64,000 bases of DNA from contig JAPTOF010000010.1 of assembly GCA_028554755.1 (NCBI GenBank), forward strand, positions 1,534,001 through 1,598,000, read 5' to 3'. This document shows, piece after piece, positions 47,216-59,032 of the stretch. The stretch is from Cordia subcordata (taxonomy: Eukaryota; Streptophyta; Magnoliopsida; Boraginales; Cordiaceae). How positions within the stretch are numbered: the stretch's first letter is position 1; every line of letters starts with the position of its first letter. The translations under genes were made by a program, and so were the position numbers. Below the pieces are notes generated by a model that was given only the letters and a program-made list of their open reading frames with translations, had not been told where the DNA came from and made no database searches.

Positions 47216-50200
47216 ATAGAATTCGGTCATTGAAGTAGTTCACTTTAGTTTTGGTTAACTATTGACACAAATTCATTATTTTATTGTGTTGAACTACCAC
47301 CCATGTCTTTCAACTACCCCATCTCTCTCTATCTCTAAAATATCTCCACTGTAGCTTTTTATCTTCTGATTTTCATTGTTGCTTTGCCCTGGCTTTAGGC
47401 CGACGGCACTCTATTTTCTTTCACTTTTTTCATTCCCTTTTGTTGTTTCTTCTTCTCTTGTATGTTTTATCTCGTCTTTTATAATTTTCATGTAGCGTTT
47501 TACCCCATATATATTTATTATGTGAGATGTGTTTTTATTATATTTATAATAAAGCACCATGTTTCATTTTTTTAGTTGTCCTTTTGCTATTTTGCAGGTA
47601 CTGATTTTTATTCTTTTATCTTGGATTCTAACTCTCATCTTTACAGGTTTGATTGCTCATCTCCTCCTTTTAATTTGTTTCTACCATGATTTGAGACTTT
47701 GTCTTTTCCAAAAAAAGATTAAAGAGTATTTTAGTAACCAGTTCAACAGGATTTGTGCCCAAACTCTTGTTATTCCGATTAGTGAGCCATCTTGGCAATG
47801 TTTTGCCATTTGTGTAGGCTTGCTTAAGGCTATCAGGCGGATGGGTGCCAAAAGATAAAGGCTACATCGAGTACGTTTTTCTCTTTGGTAGGAATATTAA
47901 ATAAATTTTTTAAATACTTTCTATGTCATTTTAATTTATTTATTTTCTCTACTTATATAAAAAGATTCACTTTTTTAACACCATTCATTCATGAATCTTC
48001 TCCATGAATGGATAGTATCAAAAAAAGTGGCAATCTTGTAATAAATTTTTGAAAAAATGTATGATTGTCAATGAAAATTTGTATAATATTTATAATGGTA
48101 AGTTTGTAATTTTTATATTTATAATGACACAATTATAATTTTATATTTACTCTTTTTTTTTGTTTTTTCTTTCCAATCAAAATGATCTGTTCTTTTTTTC
48201 TTACTCTTTTTTTCTTAATCACGTATTTCAAATTTTATCAGGAGTAGATATTGATTTAAATTTTTAATATTTTGAGTTTTGCAATTAAAAAAAATGTCTA
48301 AGTATTAAAAGTCATAAAACTCAAATCGGGTTAAGAGAATTAGTTTGAGTTTTTGAGTTCAAAATTTTAAATTTTTATTATTAGAATCGAAGAAACTTTT
48401 CAATTAGATTATCTTATATCTACTTTATCTTTTTTGGCTTTCTTTCTCAATTAAAATGATGTGAATTCTCTTTTTCATTTCTACTAATTACACTTTTTGC
48501 TTTTAGATTTTTAAATTTTTTTCAATCCAAGTCGAAAAAATTATAAAAGAAACTATTTGATCGGGGTTAGACATAGGAATTCGATTGAATTTTTAAGTTC
48601 AAATGTTTGAATTAAAGCTAAAAGTTATTAAGTTAAACATTTAAAATTGTAAAACTTGATTATTTTTGGACATTTGGGTTTCAGGTTTACTATTTAGACT
48701 AGATTAAAAAAATACACTGATTTGTTAAATTGTATTGTGCTAATTTAGACTAAATTTGAAAATAGATTTTGGCTTTTACATAAAAGTGAAAATTAATCCG
48801 TGTTTTTTGAATTTTCAAGTTTAGAATTTTGAACTTCACGAACAAAAACTATCTAATTAGGTAATAAAAATTATAAAACTCAATCATACTTTAAATTCCC
48901 AGGTTTTTGGTCTTCAAGTTTCTCATTATCTTTTTTCTTATATTTTTTTTTTGGTTAAATCCCATTGTGCTAATTGGAATTAAATATTAGAATATATGAA
49001 AAGTTGAAGAAAATTAAATATAAAAAGTTTAAGTTTACTTAAATTACAATTATATAAATTTAAATAATTACAAAATCACCTCAAATTACATTAAAGTACT
49101 TATAAGAGTAAAAAATTAAAAAAAATCAAAATTTCAATTTCATTGCTATGTAAATTTTACATACAAAATTCTAATTCGATTCGATCAAGTAAAATCCAAA
49201 AAACAAAATTTGATATTTCCACCCTCATATTTACCCAACTCCTTTGTAATCCTACAAATTATTTTCTACTTTACAATCAATCTTATCTTAAATTTATCAA
49301 AATAGCAAAGAGACAAAATTAACACCTTTCTTGGTTTTAATTTTTACAAAGACATGTGTAAATATAAGTACAACTTATTTGACTCCTTACAAAATTACTA
49401 AATTTTTTAATAACTATTTATTATATAATTTAAATTTTGTATTACAATAATATTGGGCAATATGGCATGGCCCTTTACTACTAGTTTTATTTAAAGATCA
49501 AGTGATAAGTTTGACAACCAAAGAAAGCAACTTCGGTATGTTATTAGCCAAGCAAAAGTTGAGACAGCAAAGCGACTTTGATTTTTAGCAGTGGCTGCTT
49601 TCCCCTCACCACATATATGACATTTAAAGCAAGTGGATCAAACTTTGGAGTTTATTATATATAAATGTACCTTACATTTAAATTATTTCCACGACTAGGA
49701 GGAAAAAAAAAAAAAGAAAAGAAAAGCCTGTAGACTATTAAAACAACCAAAACAAACTTTATCATTATCCCAAAACTTTCAGTACACAGTGAGATGCAAA
49801 GAAGGATGATTAACCGTTAGATTTATTATATATGCAAGTGTACTTTCAATTTTTATTCAAGATTTTCTTTTAATGGAAGCCGTGACAGGAGTTAAGAACT
49901 GATCATTCTAGCGAATGATCAAGATTTCTCTAACATCATCTTCCAAAAACCTTCTAAATTAATATGTTAGTTTCTCAAGTACATGAATTACTAATGAAAA
50001 CGTCTTTCCAAGACTTGTCAATCAATTCGTACATTTTCGGCTTCTTGCATATGTAAAGGTCATGAAATCTTAACTATCTCAACGTCTTTCTACGTTCCTA
50101 AATGAGCGTGACATTGAGTCCCGTGTGATGGATAGTTACCCTTATCCAATGGATGAGTACTAAATCTGCTTTCACAATTCCACATTCTTTGACTCTTCAA

Positions 50201-50481
50201 ACTTGGTTGGCCACTGAAATTTTCTTTATTTTCCTGTTCTTTGAGAATTTTATTTCTAATTTAATAACTCAATGCTATCAACTGACTAAGAAGCTTCCAA
50301 GAAAAAAGTCCAAACACGAGACACGGAATTTTCCAAAGCTAAAGAAATATTCAAACACCAAATCACCATGACCATGGTGAACTTTAGCTTGATAAGCTAA
50401 AAATCCAAATTTGCAGCACACAATCATCAAACACTCATTACCATCATAAACACTCTCAGCTGGCCCTGCAGCTAGCTGACC
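47216..50481. other. AT-rich intergenic DNA upstream of the cullin-like gene
   Basis: At 47280-47880 there is a CT-rich stretch and a frame with hydrophobic runs, but I recognise no family. From 47880 to 49500 the sequence is A/T-rich with no conserved frame. The last few hundred bases should contain the promoter of the cullin-like gene. Confidence 0.45.
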
Positions 50482-51562
50482 ATGGCAAGTGATTTAAGTA
50501 AAGCTCTCAAGAGCTCAATTAGCTTTGAAGAAGGATGGCCTATATTGCAAGAGGAAGCCATAGACAAGCTCATTAATAGCTTGGAAGGTGCCCATCAATA
50601 CCCATTCTCATCTGATGATTATATGCGCTTTTACACGTATCCTCGTATTACTTGTATTAGTATATGCTTTTCAAATTTAAGATTTCAAATATGCATATAA
50701 CAAACACAGTATTAGTATTTGATGTCAGCAAGCATGCACCATGATGTAGTTGAATGTAGTGCTGCCGTTATTTTGTTACATCCTAGGATTATATTAACTT
50801 CTGTGTGAGTTTGAATCCTGTCAATGACCTCTTTCTAAGATACAAGATAAGGTTTGACCACCAAGTAGGTGGGCCCTATCCTGAACCACGCACAAAATGA
50901 GAGTTTCGTGTACTGAACTGTCTGTTGTCAATCAGTATGAAGCTTTGCACCTTAACTTTAACAACATCAGAATCGTTTACAACATCTGTTCCCCTAATCC
51001 AATTGGCCCTGAAGCTCAGAGATTGTATGATCAATACAAAAAGACATTTGAAGATTACATCTCTTCCAAGGTAAGTGACATATATAAATTCTTATTTTTG
51101 GCGTTATGGATCACGGGGTTCCATCCTAAAACCGAAAATCGTAAAAATATTTGTGATCTTTTGCAAGGTGCTGCCATATTTACGAGGAAAGAAGGATGAG
51201 ATTCTGCTACAAGAACTAGTAAAACGATGGAATAATCACAAGATTATGACCCATTGGCTTTCAAGGTTCTTTAATTACCTTAATTGATATCTTACATTGA
51301 AGAACAAATTGCCTACTCTCCAAGGAACAAGCCACTTGGCCTTCTATGAACTTGTTAGTGACTGATTCTTCACTATCAACACAAGTCAGATAATTTTCCA
51401 ACTTGAATATATATTGGTTGCTCTTGCTGCATGTTGGCTTGTTATATGATTCTAGCATATTTTGTAGGTTTATGGAGAAATCAATGATCAAGTTAGAGAT
51501 GCTGTGATATCTCTGGTATGTTCAGTCAATGAAGTTTTAAAATGGATTAATTCCTCCTATTG

Positions 51563-51786
51563 TCCCTAAACTATTAGAATATGTGTTTTAGTCCCTGGAT
51601 TATTAACAATTGGACAACATTAGTCTATGTAACAAATTCTGCCCAAAAACTAACCAGGCAAGAAAACGTCCTCATGTTTTCATTATCACTTGTCTTTCTT
51701 GTGCAATTTTCCGTTAGTTTTTGGACGGAAGAATCAACGTTGTTCAATTGTTAGTAGTATAGGGAAGACACATTGTTAGGGATCAA
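51563..51786. mobile_element. MITE in cullin-like intron 4
   Basis: Left TTGTCCCTAAACTATTAGAA and, inverted at the right, CTAACAATGTGTCTTCCCTATA are related. ACAATTGGACAACATT and GTTGTTCAATTGTT are inverted inside. It is non-coding and lies between the donor at 51516 and the acceptor at 52059. Confidence 0.5.
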
Positions 51787-51841
51787 ACCATGCCAAATTC
51801 TATCCTTTTAAAATCTTGTTGCCATGTAATTTCCAACAATA

Positions 51842-51975
51842 CTGTCACGACCCCAAATCTGTCAAGGCCAACTTGAGGCCATGGCCACAACGATCCTCGC
51901 GGGTTTAGGAGGATTTATCTTTCACTAGAATCATGGTATCGAATTTGGCATGACGGATTTGGGGCTGGACAAATG
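51842..51975. mobile_element. Small inverted-repeat element in the same intron
   Basis: CACGACCCCAAATCTGTCA and TGACGGATTTGGGGCTGG are inverted copies about 130 bp apart. No coding content. Confidence 0.5.
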
Positions 51976-52478
51976 TAGTACCCATATATGTTGTTTAACA
52001 AAATAGAATGAATGGACACATTTCTACAGTTTGGTTTCATGTGGCTGAACTTCTGATAGATCAATAGGGAACGCGAGGGAGAACAGATTGATCAGGCCCT
52101 CTTGAAGAATGTCCTGGATATATATGTTGAGATGGGTGAAGACTCAATGAAATACTATGAAAAAGACTTTGAAGAAGCCATGATCAAAGATACAGCTGCA
52201 TTCTATTCCAGAAAGGCCAAAGACTGGATTGCAACCAAGTCCTATGAAGAATACGTGCTGAAGGTCAATTTTTATAAACCTTAATCTCGGGTTGGTTTAG
52301 TCAGTTTAACCAAATCATGTGCACACTTACGTGCTAATTGATTTTCTACGCCAAAAACAGCGATAAATTTATGCGAATTTCTCCACTGAAATACATTCGG
52401 CCCTGATTACAGTAATCTTTAATCCAGATTCACTTGTTGTGTTCTTAAAAGTTTCAGGTTGAGGAATGCTTGAACCAG

Positions 52479-55400
52479 GAGAAAGCTAGAGTTTCAACTT
52501 ATATGAGATACGGAAGCAAATATAAGTTATTGGAGGTTTGCTTTTACTGCTTCATGACCATTTTAGACGTACTTGCAATAGCTTCCAATTATATTCATAT
52601 ATTTGCCTCCTTGAATTTGTTTCGTCTGATTAATCCTTTGTTTTTAACTGCTTGCTTTACTTGAAATTAGAAATCAGTTTGGTCTATAGGTAAGTAAAAC
52701 AACTTTTTGGCGAACTTTTATGTGTCAAATTGTTACCATTTTAGAGGGATATCTTTTTGTAGAAAAAGTTATCTGCCTAATAGTAGAGGGTCAGAGAAGA
52801 CGAATCTTAATTGGCAAGAACGGATGAAGTCATGAGATTCATACAATGAATCCCTTCTAATGAGATAAGACTTAGTTTGATTTGATTTGATTTTGTCACG
52901 TATATATACAAGTCCTCGGTGGGGTCAAGCCCTCTCTGTCGAGGAAAGTGACTAATATTTGTCAAATTTTCGTTTATACATAAAAATTAAACAGTGTCTG
53001 AAGTAAATCATGGATACTAAAAGAGTGTATTTTAAAAAATTATAGTCTTGTGCTTCTTATTTTATAATAACTTGAGATATCAAGTACATGAGTCTACTTT
53101 GATAATTAGTAGTCACTTGTGCATGATATGTACCTTTTGCCCTTTGAAATGATTGCAAGGAGAAATCTGCATACTTCAAATTGAGTGGTATTTGAGATTT
53201 TGTGAAGCCCAAGTAATTTTTTGAGCATGAAGCACATAATAACGTATATCTCGTGTTACTGAAAGTCTTTGTAGAACCAGGTCAATATGAGTTAGGATGC
53301 TTTCATAATATCATGATGTTATACACAAATCTATTTCCATACGATACTTGTTCACTCAAACATATTGTGTTGCCATAAATGACAGGTCTTACAAAATGAA
53401 TTGCTCACTGTACATGAAACCAAACTTGCAAAAAGAAGCAGCTTCAGAAGTCAGCTTTACATGTAGATGATTGAATATGTGTGTTACTATACATCTGCAA
53501 CTCTTGGCTTCCTGCTGAATAATATTCAGGTGTAGTTGGGGAAGTGGCTATAGTTCAAGCCCTTTTGAAGGATTCTTCAGATTATTTTCCCATTTATCAA
53601 TTCATGATTGATGCTTAATAATGATGAACCAATGTGCTGTATTACTTTAAAGAAATCCAAAAATTCATAGGGATTGTTCTAGTTTTCTAGTGCATACAAG
53701 AGTTCTCATAAATCTTAGGGATTATTATTTTTAGGGCAAAGGCAGTTTTAGGACTCAAACTTTATAAGATATGAAAATAAGGATTTAAATTTCAAAACCT
53801 TTAATAGAAGGGTTTCAACTTATGGGGGGAGAAAAAAAGACGTTTCAGACATCATTTAAGCAGCAGTGATAATATTATTTGTTTATGTGGCATTTTTTTT
53901 TTTCTTCTCAAATCTTATGTAGCATTTTATTTTTTTTTTTTCATAACTTAGGTGGATTTTCTTGCATGGTAATCCCACTCGCACGTGGCATATATATACA
54001 AGCTTATAAATTACACAAGTTTCATAAGTCAAATGTGTGTCCAGAAGGTTCTTTTGCACAAGTCTTCCCTTGAAATACACATATGCCCTCAACAATTAAT
54101 AAGCTTTTCATAAACTACCCAAGAGAATTAAGAAAGAATGCATGAATGCGATCACTCTTAAATTCGAATCGTTAAAATATTTTTTGCTAAAATATGAAGT
54201 AAGGCGACTTATGTATAATAGACTTTAAGATATTTACCAAACTTAGAGGTTTCGTGTAGTACTAATTTGTCGTTTAAATTATTTAAGGTTTGGGTATTTT
54301 GTTACCAGGATTGTGAGAACCAAAGAGTAGTCATGCGCGTTAAGCATGCTCGTCCATAGTAATTAGCTCTATTTTCATGCCAACAAGTAGGGCCATAAAA
54401 GGCAGTGGGACAAGCCACTTCCCACATGTTATCAAGTAAAACACGCAATGTGAACTAAAATTTTGTATAATAAATTCCAAACTAGCTTGGTCAAACACTT
54501 CACAAAAAACTTTATACATAACGAAAATTTCATACACTGTGCTATTCCTTTGTTGATTGTTGAACTGTTTCCTCATGAGTACTTAACGAAAGGTAGAGAC
54601 TAGTTTGGGACATGAAGCATGCATCGTTTATTTGTATCCCACTGTAAGTTTTAATTTCAAGCAAACAAAAAGGATACAGAAAAAAAAAGTAACGGAACAT
54701 GTAGCACCTTCAAGTTTACTATCACTATTATTAAGAATTGAAACATTTTGAAATAATTAACTGATTAATAATTAAACCTGGATCATTACATAACAATATT
54801 AATTTTTGCGTGTGCTATAAAGTAAAGCAAATAATGCATCAACGCAATGATGTCGACTAGCAACTTGAGTGGAAAAATGATTGTGAATGAACTTTAAACT
54901 CATGCACGGCTCTCTTTACATTCCGCACCCAGAAAACAATATTCTCGAATATTATTCCTCCACAGAGTCCATCACTAGCTTGTCTCCACCAATCTCACTT
55001 AGTTTAATTTGTCACATCTAGAATATTCAACTCGCGAGAAAAACTAGTATCATGTGATGTTAAATTAACTTAAATTATTATGTAAACAAATAGCTAGCAA
55101 TTAATTATGTAATTTTTTTTATAACTTGAGAAATATCCTCACCCACCCAGCTTACGATACATAGACAGGATTAGTATTAGCTTCACTGAAAGCTGAGCCC
55201 GACATGCGTACTTTCCACAGCCTGGCCAAATAAATGGATGTGAACCAAAACCCCGCCGTGCAGCGGTCCGCCCCAAGACATACACCAAATTAGTCAAGAG
55301 TTTAATTTTTAAAACAGTTAACAAATTGCACCCACGCCTTCTTGGAGAATTATGTAGTCCTATTTATCACTTGCTTCCACTAACACGTGACGTTAGATTA

Positions 55401-55647
55401 TTCTACTGTCGAGAGTTTGGCGTATGCAACTTGGTGAAGTTTCTTGGGTCCCAATTAGATGAGTTCACTTCCAAACATCTGTTAACCATTAAAGCTTTCC
55501 AAAAAAGTATATATTTAGGTTAAGCCGGTTTCCACGTTAATGAACGTTTACACCTTACAGGAGAGTTTTTTGCATATAGTTGTGTCAACTCACGAGTCAA
55601 GCAAAAAGTTTTTGTTTTGTTCCTCAAGCATGGCTTCCAACCATTGT
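52479..55647 (+). repeat. Segmental duplication, copy B (3169 bp)
   Basis: This is colinear with copy A at 43441-46590. It starts inside exon 6 of the cullin-like gene and continues through the last exon into 3' flanking DNA. A frame at 55326-55523 exists only in this copy's form and is not recognised. Confidence 0.93.
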
Positions 55648-57083
55648 GGGGGTCCATCCCCGTTGCCAAAAAAAATCAAGTAATCTCGATCATGGAAGAT
55701 TTCGATATTATAACATTATGGAGAAAATTCTAATTGTGTCGAGTTATTTTTTATGTAATTATAATAAATGAAGTAAGACAATATTTGTGTCGTAGTAAAT
55801 TCAAAACATCGAAATTCCATCATGTTTGTAACGCACTAAGGTTCAATGCCTCTCAAATATGTCATATTTGTGACGCACCAAATCCAGAATCTTACACCAA
55901 TTCAAAATTATTGACCCGAGTTATACTTGAACCATGTTATTAACTTTGTATAGCTCATGTAATGAATTCAAATCAACTAACGCAAGATAGTTAGCCCAAT
56001 AGTTATTAGTCAGAGCCCAATAATTATTAATCATGCTCACAACTTCTTGCTTATAGTTAAATCAATCAAATATCTCTTTTCAAACCTCCATGGTAGATTA
56101 TAATCACTCTTTATGGAGGATCTAACATCTTTGTTAGAGACACAAAAATGAGGCGGTGCCATATTCTTGGCTTCTATGGTTTCTAGAGTTGCCTCCAACC
56201 ACCACACACTTAATATAGCACTTTGTCTTACATAATATTTAAGTCGCTCATCTAATCACAAACTGACTTCGATATTACTCTCTATCATGTCTCAAGTCCA
56301 AACCCCCAAGCTTGCTAGCAAGTAAAGACCTAGGTGTGTATCTATGTAATATATTTTTAAGCAAAAAGAAACTAAATTAAGAAGGAGTTCAAGTGATTGA
56401 AACTATCTCGCTCAAAAATGATGACCATGGTTTAAGTCCATAAAGGACAAAGGCTAGGTTGGAGGTGGGGATTACAAAAAGAATTTTTTTAAAAAAAAAA
56501 AGAGGCAGAAAAATTAGTCCTCTCTAGACAGAAGTTACTCATATGTGTAAGCCTAAATTATATGATTTTCGTCCTTTGTATTGAACAAAAATTTCTTAAT
56601 TCTTACCTATTTATACTAAAAAAGATCAACTTTCTAAACCTGTAAGGCTCTCTTAGATCCTTCAGGTTTGATTTGTATGGTAATGCTTCAAGAGAAATGG
56701 AAATTAATTCTGATTCTTTAGGAAATTTCAACTTGTTCTGGTTCCTCTTTGGTGGGACTTTATGACATCATGTATGTGGAATTAATCATTCCAGGACTTG
56801 AAATTTCAGCTTAAAGTTATGTCATCTTTACTAGGATTGGCTAGACTCTCCACATTGTCTCTCCATTTTCCACTAGCTATTTGCATCAGCAGCATCACTT
56901 TTTCCCATTAGATCTTCAATTTTTGCTCAGTTGAATAATATTACTTTTTTTGCATTTAGAAGTTTTTCCACACCTCTATAATCTTTACAATTGTAACAAG
57001 CGCTCATATGTCACCCAACTTCAAATCGTTAAAATCCGACTCTTTGTTCCCAGGTCATTTGCCTAAAATAATTAAGTCAAGTT
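55648..57083. other. Intergenic DNA
   Basis: No gene is recognised. A weak SINE-like pattern (GGTTTAAGTCC, B-box-like, about 56429-56439) lies in the middle. Short A runs occur near 56490. Confidence 0.4.
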
Positions 57084-57590
57084 ATGACTTAAACTTACAA
57101 CACTAATAAACAATACAGAAGAACGTGAGACTTCCAAAGTTAAAAGTAACGACAATTTGTCTTAACGCACCCGTCTCAGAATAATAAAACTTGTGGACTG
57201 TTCCCTTTATGACTTAAACTCATGACGTTAATAAATGACTCATATCAACATGAGAGTTCACAAATCAAACTTAATAACGATTTGCCTTAACACACCTGTC
57301 TCAGACACAATAACACTTGTGGGTTCCTTCCCTGTATGACTTAAACTCACGATGTTAATAAACGACTTAGACTAAAGTGAGACTTCACAAGTCAGAAGTG
57401 ATGATAATTTGCCTTCAACACACTTGTCTTGGACACAATAACACTTGTGGACTCTTCCTTTTGTAACTTAAACTCACAACGCTCGTAAACAACTCACACC
57501 AACGTGGTACTTCACAAGTTAAAAAGAATGACATTTTGCCTTATTGCTCCTGTCTCAGACTCGACAAAGACTAGCGGGCTCTACCCTTTC
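57084..57590. repeat. ~126-bp tandem repeat, 4 copies
   Basis: Units begin at about 57084, 57210, 57337 and 57464 with TGACTTAAACTCA. They carry a GTTAATAAA word, AGACTTCACAAGT, GATTTGCCTTAACACAC and GTCTCAGACACAATAACAC in order. Copies are diverged. Confidence 0.82.
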
Positions 57591-57852
57591 CCTCCACTGA
57601 GAAAAAGTTCGTTTCCTTAAAAAATGGAGAGCCGGTGATTCAGTCCTTTTTGTTGGTGATTCTAATGAAACCATTGAGATTTAGTGCTCTTTTGCATCTT
57701 TGCATATCAGGAAGCTTCTTGAATGAACAGTTAAATAAAGTGTCCCCTTTGGTTCTTTTGGCTAGAGATTGTTTGAATAAATCACTCACAACTAAAGACA
57801 TTTGACAAAGAAAACTAGTACTCCATCTCACGTCCACTCATAAAAGACAATC

Positions 57853-58487
57853 ACGGGCAAAACCAAGGGGGGCCCGCCCCACCCCAAGCATCGGAAAATA
57901 TATATTCTTGTATATAAAATTTTCAAAAATTCTTCTTATAATCCTCCTTAATTTTTATCTTTTTTTTTGTTTAAAAAATTATTTGCGTAATAATTTTTTC
58001 GTATATATTTTTCTATATAGATTATATTTCAATAATTAATTTTTCATAATAAATAGCAATTTTAGCAAATTTAGCTAATAAATTCAATAATTATTAATTT
58101 ATTTGTTTTGTTAGTTAGGTACTTAGATTAATTTCTTTTGGCAAGATAAATTTAAGAAATTCATAAATTTTAGATAGTTTTTTCATAGAGAATTTATTTA
58201 TTCAAATATATTATTTATTGTTTGTTTTGCCTAGAAAAATTCACAAAGGAGAGAAGAACTTAACTTAATCAACTGAATTAGTAAACCTTTTATTGTATTT
58301 TATATTATTTTGTTAAATATTATTTTTTAATATTTATTTATGTTTAAAAAAATCTATTGATATTTATTTAATATGTTCTCTTGAGGGAAAGATCTGTTTT
58401 CTATTTAATTTTGATGGTAGTTTTTATTCAAATACGTATATAGGTCTCGATCCCTCGAAGAAAATTTTCTGGTTCCGCCCCTGAAGA
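57853..58487. mobile_element. Decayed non-autonomous DNA element with GGTTCCGCCCC end
   Basis: The right end reads TCTGGTTCCGCCCCTGAAG, a terminus common among plant hAT-like elements (reverse complement CAGGGGCGGAACCAG). The left end (CAAAACCAAGGGGGGCCCGC) is a poor inverted match. The interior is A/T-rich and non-coding. Confidence 0.45.
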
Positions 58488-59032
58488 CAATCTCATTTAT
58501 AATGACTTGAATAATTAGCTATTATCACCACAAATTTAAACATTTTGTACTAGTTGATAAATTTAATATGTTGAGACAAATTATCGTCTATCACACATTT
58601 ATAGAGAAGCAAATAAGTGTGCGGATTGACTTGCAAACTTTAAGTGGATGCTTCCATTAGGGACCTATATGTTCAAAGACCCCTCTGGATGCTATTAGGA
58701 TGCTGTTGGGGAGGATGTTAGAGGAGTTACTGTTTCAAGAATTATCACCATTTAACTTGGTGCGGCCTCTTTTTGGGGAGGGACCAGGGAAGAAAAAAAG
58801 AGCATTAATTGGTGAAAGCTTGTAAGAAAGAGCCCACAGCCTTTCATTAATCCATAGGTTACATATAAACAGTAACATCCATGATCAGCCACTCGCAAGG
58901 ATATTTGCAGAACATGGAATTTTTTGTTCATTCTATTTACAAGTACCCTGATGAAATCCTCAACTACAAGCTTCCATATTTTACAGAAAGTTGGTTGCAA
59001 TTTTAAGCTCCTTTTAGGATAAGCTATGAGCT

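Larger units (their letters stand above)
50482..53466 (+). pseudogene. CUL1-like gene truncated to the N-terminal cullin repeats, with a stop and a frameshift
   Basis: Exons 50482-50636, 50971-51070, 51168-51353, 51468-51515, 52060-52263, 52458-52535 and 53386-53466 join in phase at GT-AG borders. Landmarks match CUL1 in order: [83 protein letters not shown] and VLQNELLTVHE. CUL1 is the scaffold of SCF ubiquitin ligases; this part binds the SKP1/F-box adaptor. The model ends near residue 283 of a family of about 740, so the cullin homology and RBX1-binding parts are missing. TGA at 51285-51287 (codon 125) stands where CUL1 has Arg; CGA to TGA explains it. The last exon has lost one base relative to copy A. 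The pseudogene call rests on these lesions; a short expressed N-terminal product is not excluded. Confidence 0.82.

Noticed and set aside
47559..47858. 99-aa hydrophobic frame
   Set aside because: No family recognised; the upstream is CT-rich but no splice pattern or conserved motif supports a gene.
55326..55523. 65-aa frame in copy B of the segmental duplication
   Set aside because: It is not a recognised protein, and related sequence in copy A is not clearly kept as coding.
57084..57590. Regular repeats considered as a CRISPR-like array
   Set aside because: Units are tandem and diverged, with no repeat-spacer structure, and the DNA is plant nuclear.
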